Origin: Zeus faber
Taxonomy: Eukaryota > Chordata > Actinopteri > Zeiformes > Zeidae
Length of the DNA: 64,000 bases
NCBI GenBank assembly: GCA_960531495.1
Contig: OY482863.1
Location: forward strand, 1,817,466-1,881,465
Direction of reading: 5' to 3'
Of the stretch, positions 16,928 through 64,000 are shown piece after piece. The first letter of the stretch is position 1. Each line of letters starts with the position of its first letter. The notes under the pieces are model-generated. The model was not told the DNA's origin and made no database searches. It saw only the letters and a list, made by a program, of their open reading frames with translations. The translations under genes were made by a program, and so were the position numbers.

Positions 16928-16956
16928 CGCGGCTAGCTAGCTGCTAGCTAGCCGCG
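16928..16956. repeat. 29-bp perfect palindrome (14-bp arms, 1-nt centre)
   Basis: Arms CGCGGCTAGCTAGC and GCTAGCTAGCCGCG around a single T, within the CpG-rich promoter and putative intron 1 start. Confidence 0.95.
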
Positions 16957-17274
16957 ACGGACTCCTCTGGCGCTGGATCTCCGACGCCCTCCTGTACTCG
17001 GTGAATAATAACCCGAATGTTCGGGGCTTCATAGCGGCGGTGTGAGCGCCATGTGGTGCCGTGGCTCTAGCTCCGGGGTTCGGCCTGCTGCCCCTGCTCC
17101 CCCTGCTCCGGGTGTCCAGGCGTCCAGGTGGATGGCTCGGCTCACCTCACCTCACCTCGCCTGACAGCCCCGCGGACAGCCCCGAGCAGGGGGCCAAAAC
17201 GAGCCAAAACGGTGCGAGTTGAGCGCCAAGCTTCCCTCCCTCTGCACGTCGCCCCTGAACCGTTAGTATCTGAA

Positions 17275-20040
17275 GTCACGTGCCGGGGCTGGGCGACATA
17301 TCGGAATTATATCGGTATCGTGACACGAGACGCGATCTCGCTTGGGGTTTTGATGGTCCTAATAGTGATGGTGATATAGTTAGATTTGTCTTCAACGCCC
17401 CATACGACGCAATGCTACAGTATTACTACAATATTGGGTGAAAATATCTTATGGAAGCACCGATAGTCATCCCCAAAATATCGTCAAAGGACCAATATCG
17501 AAGTTTTTGTCAGTAAATATTGCGATATCCGATTTTGTCTACTTACCACTTACATCACTTTTACCTTAACTTTATTTCACTGTCATTTTTTGGTCTGAAT
17601 TAATGGAACATATTCATCAAATAATGGGAAAGTTAATCAATAAATGAGGTGATCGTAGTCCTAGTTCAGTTACTTTGATAGAGTTGATGTCCAAATTGTT
17701 CCACATTAAATCATAGTAGATTAAGTGTGGGATGTAAGGTCTGACAGGAGGCAACTTCATGGCAGTTATATTTCTCTAATAACTGACTTTGCTGCAAGCG
17801 TTTCATTGCATAGAACTGAATGTATGTGGAGCCCCTTATTTTTCTGCTTAACACTGAGGTCGGAACGTTCTGCGTTGTCCCTATCAAAATAATTCAGTTT
17901 TACCGCCAGTTATGACGATTCCCAACTATGTTGATCTCTTGTTTGTTGTATGGGGGGCTTATTTGGCTTCCACTGTACACTGCTGTTCAAATCAAAACAG
18001 GAAGAAGTGGCATCATTAATAATTCATATTGTGTCAATGATATGTCTGCACATCATATTGATCCTTTAACTTTTTCTCTTAATTCCAATAGTTGGGCTTT
18101 TTATCAGTAAGCAATGGTTTCCTGTTGTAAAAAAAAAAAGCTGTTAGCTATACTTGTGTTGAATCAGTGTGCAAGTTAAACTAAAGTCAAATAGACAATG
18201 GCAGCAGTTTATTTGCTCTGTGGGGATTTGGCAGCATGTAGTTGTATACTATTTAACAACACCTAGACATTGGACCTTAACCTCTAGATATCCTTATTCT
18301 TTGTCTTGTCTCTACTGTGTCAAATAGCACCCTGCTTGATGTCACTTATTATTCACTCCAGCAACAGGCGGGCTAAGAGACCATATGGAAATGTGATCTT
18401 GTGACTAAGCACTGGGTGATTTTGCACTGGACTCAAACTTGATATAGCGTGGCATACTTCACAGTAGGCCAGTTTTGTTTTTTCTTTTCAAACACCGTCA
18501 GGGTTGGCCTATAAAACGCTAAATATTGATCCGCATACGAACACAGGCTGGAGGGGAAATCACATGAATGTCAAAACTGTCTGCAAAACTTGGCTGTGAA
18601 TGCAGTATCCCTTTTTACGTTGTTGTTTTTACAGAAGATTCATTCTGTGGCCGTGGGTTTATCAGACACTGCAACTGTCTAAATCATGTCACGTCGTCAT
18701 CCAATGGTGTGGCTTTTGGGCTTCGGACGCACTTGATAGTTATCCTTTTTTTTGTTGTTGTTTGTTCTTACTTCTTGGCTCCCCCCACCTTGATGTTCTG
18801 TCTCCAGTGCTCATGATGAATGGCGTATTTCATCACTTAGACTTATTTTGTGCCTCCACACCCTGTTTGGAAAGCGACACAGAGAGGAAGGAAGCCTGGA
18901 GACAGTTACACACTGGGTCCTCGCTGAGTGCTGACACAGGTTCCAGCACAGAGAGGTTATTACTCTCAGAGCTGAACAGGAAAACAACTGCCCACCCCCC
19001 CACTTTATGCTGGGTTGTGTACTGTTGTATAACCAACTGTTTCACTTTCCCCTTTTAGCTTTCATCTATGATTTATTAGACGTATTGCCGTGAGCATCTG
19101 GTGTCACAGCAGCGGAAATGGTACAGGCCTAAAAAAAATTCAAAGTTTTTTCTCCTATACTGTACTGAATGACAAATTCAAAATACACCATTCCAAACTA
19201 GATTTTGGTTGTGAAAAATGGTGGAAAGTAAAAATACAGCAGCGTTTAAAGTGAAGTGAAATGGTGAACCCAAGCAGCAAGTCATGGTGCAACCCTTTTG
19301 AGTTAAAGTGAAACAAATTAACAGACAAGTCTTGAGTGGTTTTGGACCAGATATTGCTCTTGTTACTTCTCTGTTTCGCTGAGAAGCATGTATCACGATA
19401 GTTTCTCTTTTTCAACCACTAAATATGTGCATTAGTGTTGGGAATTATGGCTTTTTTCAGTGAGCCAGATCTCTTGGCTCAGTCAGACGCAGTTTTTAAT
19501 ATCCATCAAGCCTAGACATTTTGCACCAACTCTCGTAGGACCCATCGTGAGCTTATAAAATAATATCAATGGTTAATATTTGACCAATAAGGTAGTTAGT
19601 ACACAAAACGTCAGTTGGTACCAAAATCTCTTTCTACTGGAAAATGCCAATATAGGTAATGCTATAATTTCAAAAAGAGAAAACATGTCTTATTTTTGCT
19701 AATGTAGATTTTTTTACCAATATGGCAACACACATGAGACCTTAGCTGACATTTTGGTTGATGTACAACTCAATATGCTTAAGGTATCAACAGAATTGCT
19801 CATCTCTATTGGAAACAAACATCCCTTGACTTTTGATACCAAATTTTGATACAGAAGTACTCAGCTTCAGGAAGTCAGAAATAAAACTCAAGTTTTACAA
19901 TAAGAGTTGACGTTTTTATCACAAAAGAAAACTGGTATTGAAAAAGAAATGTATTTGTTCAGATATCTGGAGTTATAAGCCATACCTAGGCCAACATTTC
20001 CCATTTGGTTGGGGAGCGTCCATCAGTCAGTCAGGAAGCT
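17275..20040. other. DNAJC13 intron 1, no further exon seen
   Basis: Starts with a GGGCTGGGCGACATATCGG-type repeat end (about 17288-17545). The rest has no recognisable coding sequence. Confidence 0.4.
17288..17545. repeat. hAT-like short element family (GGGCTGGGCGATAT type)
   Basis: Begins GGGGCTGGGCGACATATCGG, continues with TATCGGTATCGTGACACGAGA and ends near TTGCGATATCCGATTTTGTC. The same family appears near 22209, 42134, 45450 and 63880. Confidence 0.5.
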
Positions 20041-20059
20041 ACGGAGTCACTGTGTCGCA

Positions 20060-20690
20060 CACTGAAGAGTACTTTCCCACCACAAGAACCTTTTCATAGT
20101 CCTAAGAACTTTTGGAGGAACCGTCCCTTTTTTGTGTCCGCACTGCAGGAATGAGGAACGATTGTAGTTCTTAGAACTCCATTTCAAGGGACTTATTATT
20201 TTTTTTAGCTCCTACTCCAGTGCAGGGAATAACCGGCATAAAGGGAACCTTGGTTGACGTAAGAGCATGATGATTGGTCCAGATGTTAGTGCACAGTTCC
20301 TTCCATTTATTTAATTTTCCGATGTTAATTGAATGAATTAACGTTACGTGAACCCTTGCCTTACGAAAGTCGTAATTAACTTTTAAATTACCTCTTTTAG
20401 ATCTAATACGAGTGAAGATCCAGCAATTGGATTGATTATTTCTTGCCTCAAATTTGTTCACAAACAAATTTTTGTGGACTGATAAGGTGAAATAAGTGAA
20501 AGTCACTGAGTAAATACAACAAGGAAGTCATGCTGAAACCCCGCTGGCTGACGTCACTTCAGAGTTCCAGTGCAGTGCGAATTCAAACAGAAAAGAATCC
20601 CTCGAAGGTAACTAGTTCTCGGGGGACCTCCCCAGCTCCTAGTTCCCCTCAGGGAGTTCCCAGAACTGTTCGGTGCAAAAACGCCTTCAA
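20060..20690. repeat. possible fish MITE with inverted ends
   Basis: Words such as CACAAGAACCTTTTCATAGTCC near the left are echoed in inverse near the right (GGAGTTCCCAGAACTGTTCGGTGC). The superfamily is not recognised and the boundaries are approximate. Confidence 0.35.
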
Positions 20691-20777
20691 TCATTCCAGT
20701 TACAGACCAGTCCCTGAGCTGAGGCGTGAACTGGGAGGATCAGCTTCTCAGCTGTAGAATGTCACAAGACTGCGCAA

Positions 20778-20896
<119 letters not shown>

Positions 20897-21204
20897 CATT
20901 GGAATGTATATTAGGTAAACCTGATATACTAAAGATATGCCAAGGTCATGGTGGATGGTTTTAATGGCTTGGGTCAAAGCTGATGTTCGTTGAGCTGCAG
21001 CATGACCTCCTCATGACCACATGAGATAGCATTTTAACTAAAACCCTGTGCCTTCACGCTGCTTTATGCTGGAGTCAGTTTTGAAATTTGGCCACGTTCA
21101 AATGAAGGTGCCGTTGCTTTTTTTAGACTTTACATTTTCCCTGCTGTGTGTTTCATTGTGATTTTTGAATTGCTACTGTTCTGTTTTGTAGGTCCTGCGA
21201 GAAG

Positions 21205-63839
<42,635 letters not shown>

Positions 63840-63879
63840 GTAGGACTTGGAGCTGGTTTGTTCTATTGATATAATACAG

Positions 63880-64000
63880 GTATCACGATGTGAGACGAGA
63901 TACCGTCTGGGTTTTATACTTTTACGACGAAGTTAACTGTTTCAGAAGCATTTCAGTAAAGTAATGCCGTTTTCTGAACTTCATGGACTGTTGTCGCTGT
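63880..64000. repeat. short repeat family copy at the right edge
   Basis: CACGATGTGAGACGAGATAC, then TTCAGTAAAGTAATGCCG, then TTTTCTGAACTTCATGGAC parallels the copy at 45450-45641. It is cut by the window edge. Confidence 0.6.

Larger units (their letters stand above)
16640..17270 (+). promoter_or_regulatory. dnajc13: DNAJC13 CpG-rich promoter with NRF1 and YY1 motifs
   Basis: A GC- and CpG-dense block, unlike its AT-rich surroundings. It contains GCGCATGCGCA (16664-16674, NRF1) and AACATGGCGGC (16697-16707), a perfect match to the YY1 AANATGGCGGC motif that typically lies just downstream of housekeeping start sites. No TATA box. It also holds a 29-bp perfect palindrome at 16928-16956. Confidence 0.7.

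Overview
The window is vertebrate nuclear DNA and almost certainly comes from a teleost fish. The two genes read as clear orthologues of vertebrate LZTFL1 and DNAJC13 with short, exactly phased exons. They sit among repeats typical of ray-finned fish: Tc1-like transposons, a Rex1-like LINE, an L2-like LINE, hAT-type short elements, a tRNA-like SINE and many long (CA/GT)n microsatellites. I cannot name the species.

Layout. 1-2640: a rearranged L2-like LINE fragment on the minus strand, interrupted by an LTR-like insert. About 4.88-10.85 kb: LZTFL1 (BBS17) on the minus strand, with all nine coding exons present (296 codons plus stop) and a promoter around 10.78-10.85 kb that holds an RFX X-box and an NRF1-type site. 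10.9-16.6 kb: intergenic DNA dominated by a 1.8-kb purine/pyrimidine minisatellite (about 13.72-15.52 kb). 16.6-17.3 kb: a CpG-rich DNAJC13 promoter with NRF1 and YY1 motifs and a probable non-coding first exon. 21.2 kb to the right edge: DNAJC13 (RME-8) on the plus strand. I placed 40 coding exons (1,681 codons, about three quarters of the roughly 2,240-residue protein) plus one candidate 15/18-nt microexon. The gene runs off the right edge.

The 14.8-kb intron between DNAJC13 coding exons 1 and 2 carries a Tc1 element that was itself split by a Rex1-like LINE, a further LINE fragment, a SINE and a hAT-type element. A second Tc1 copy lies in the intron that interrupts the J-domain coding region.

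Functionally, DNAJC13 is an endosomal J-domain co-chaperone acting with Hsc70, retromer and the WASH complex. LZTFL1 is a coiled-coil regulator of BBSome traffic into cilia. The two genes stand head to head about 6 kb apart and both concern membrane-protein trafficking, but nothing in the sequence shows that they work together. I found no new protein system. The most interesting signals are at the RNA and regulatory level: UG repeats that form or abut splice sites of both genes, the candidate microexon, the X-box, and several long perfect palindromes.
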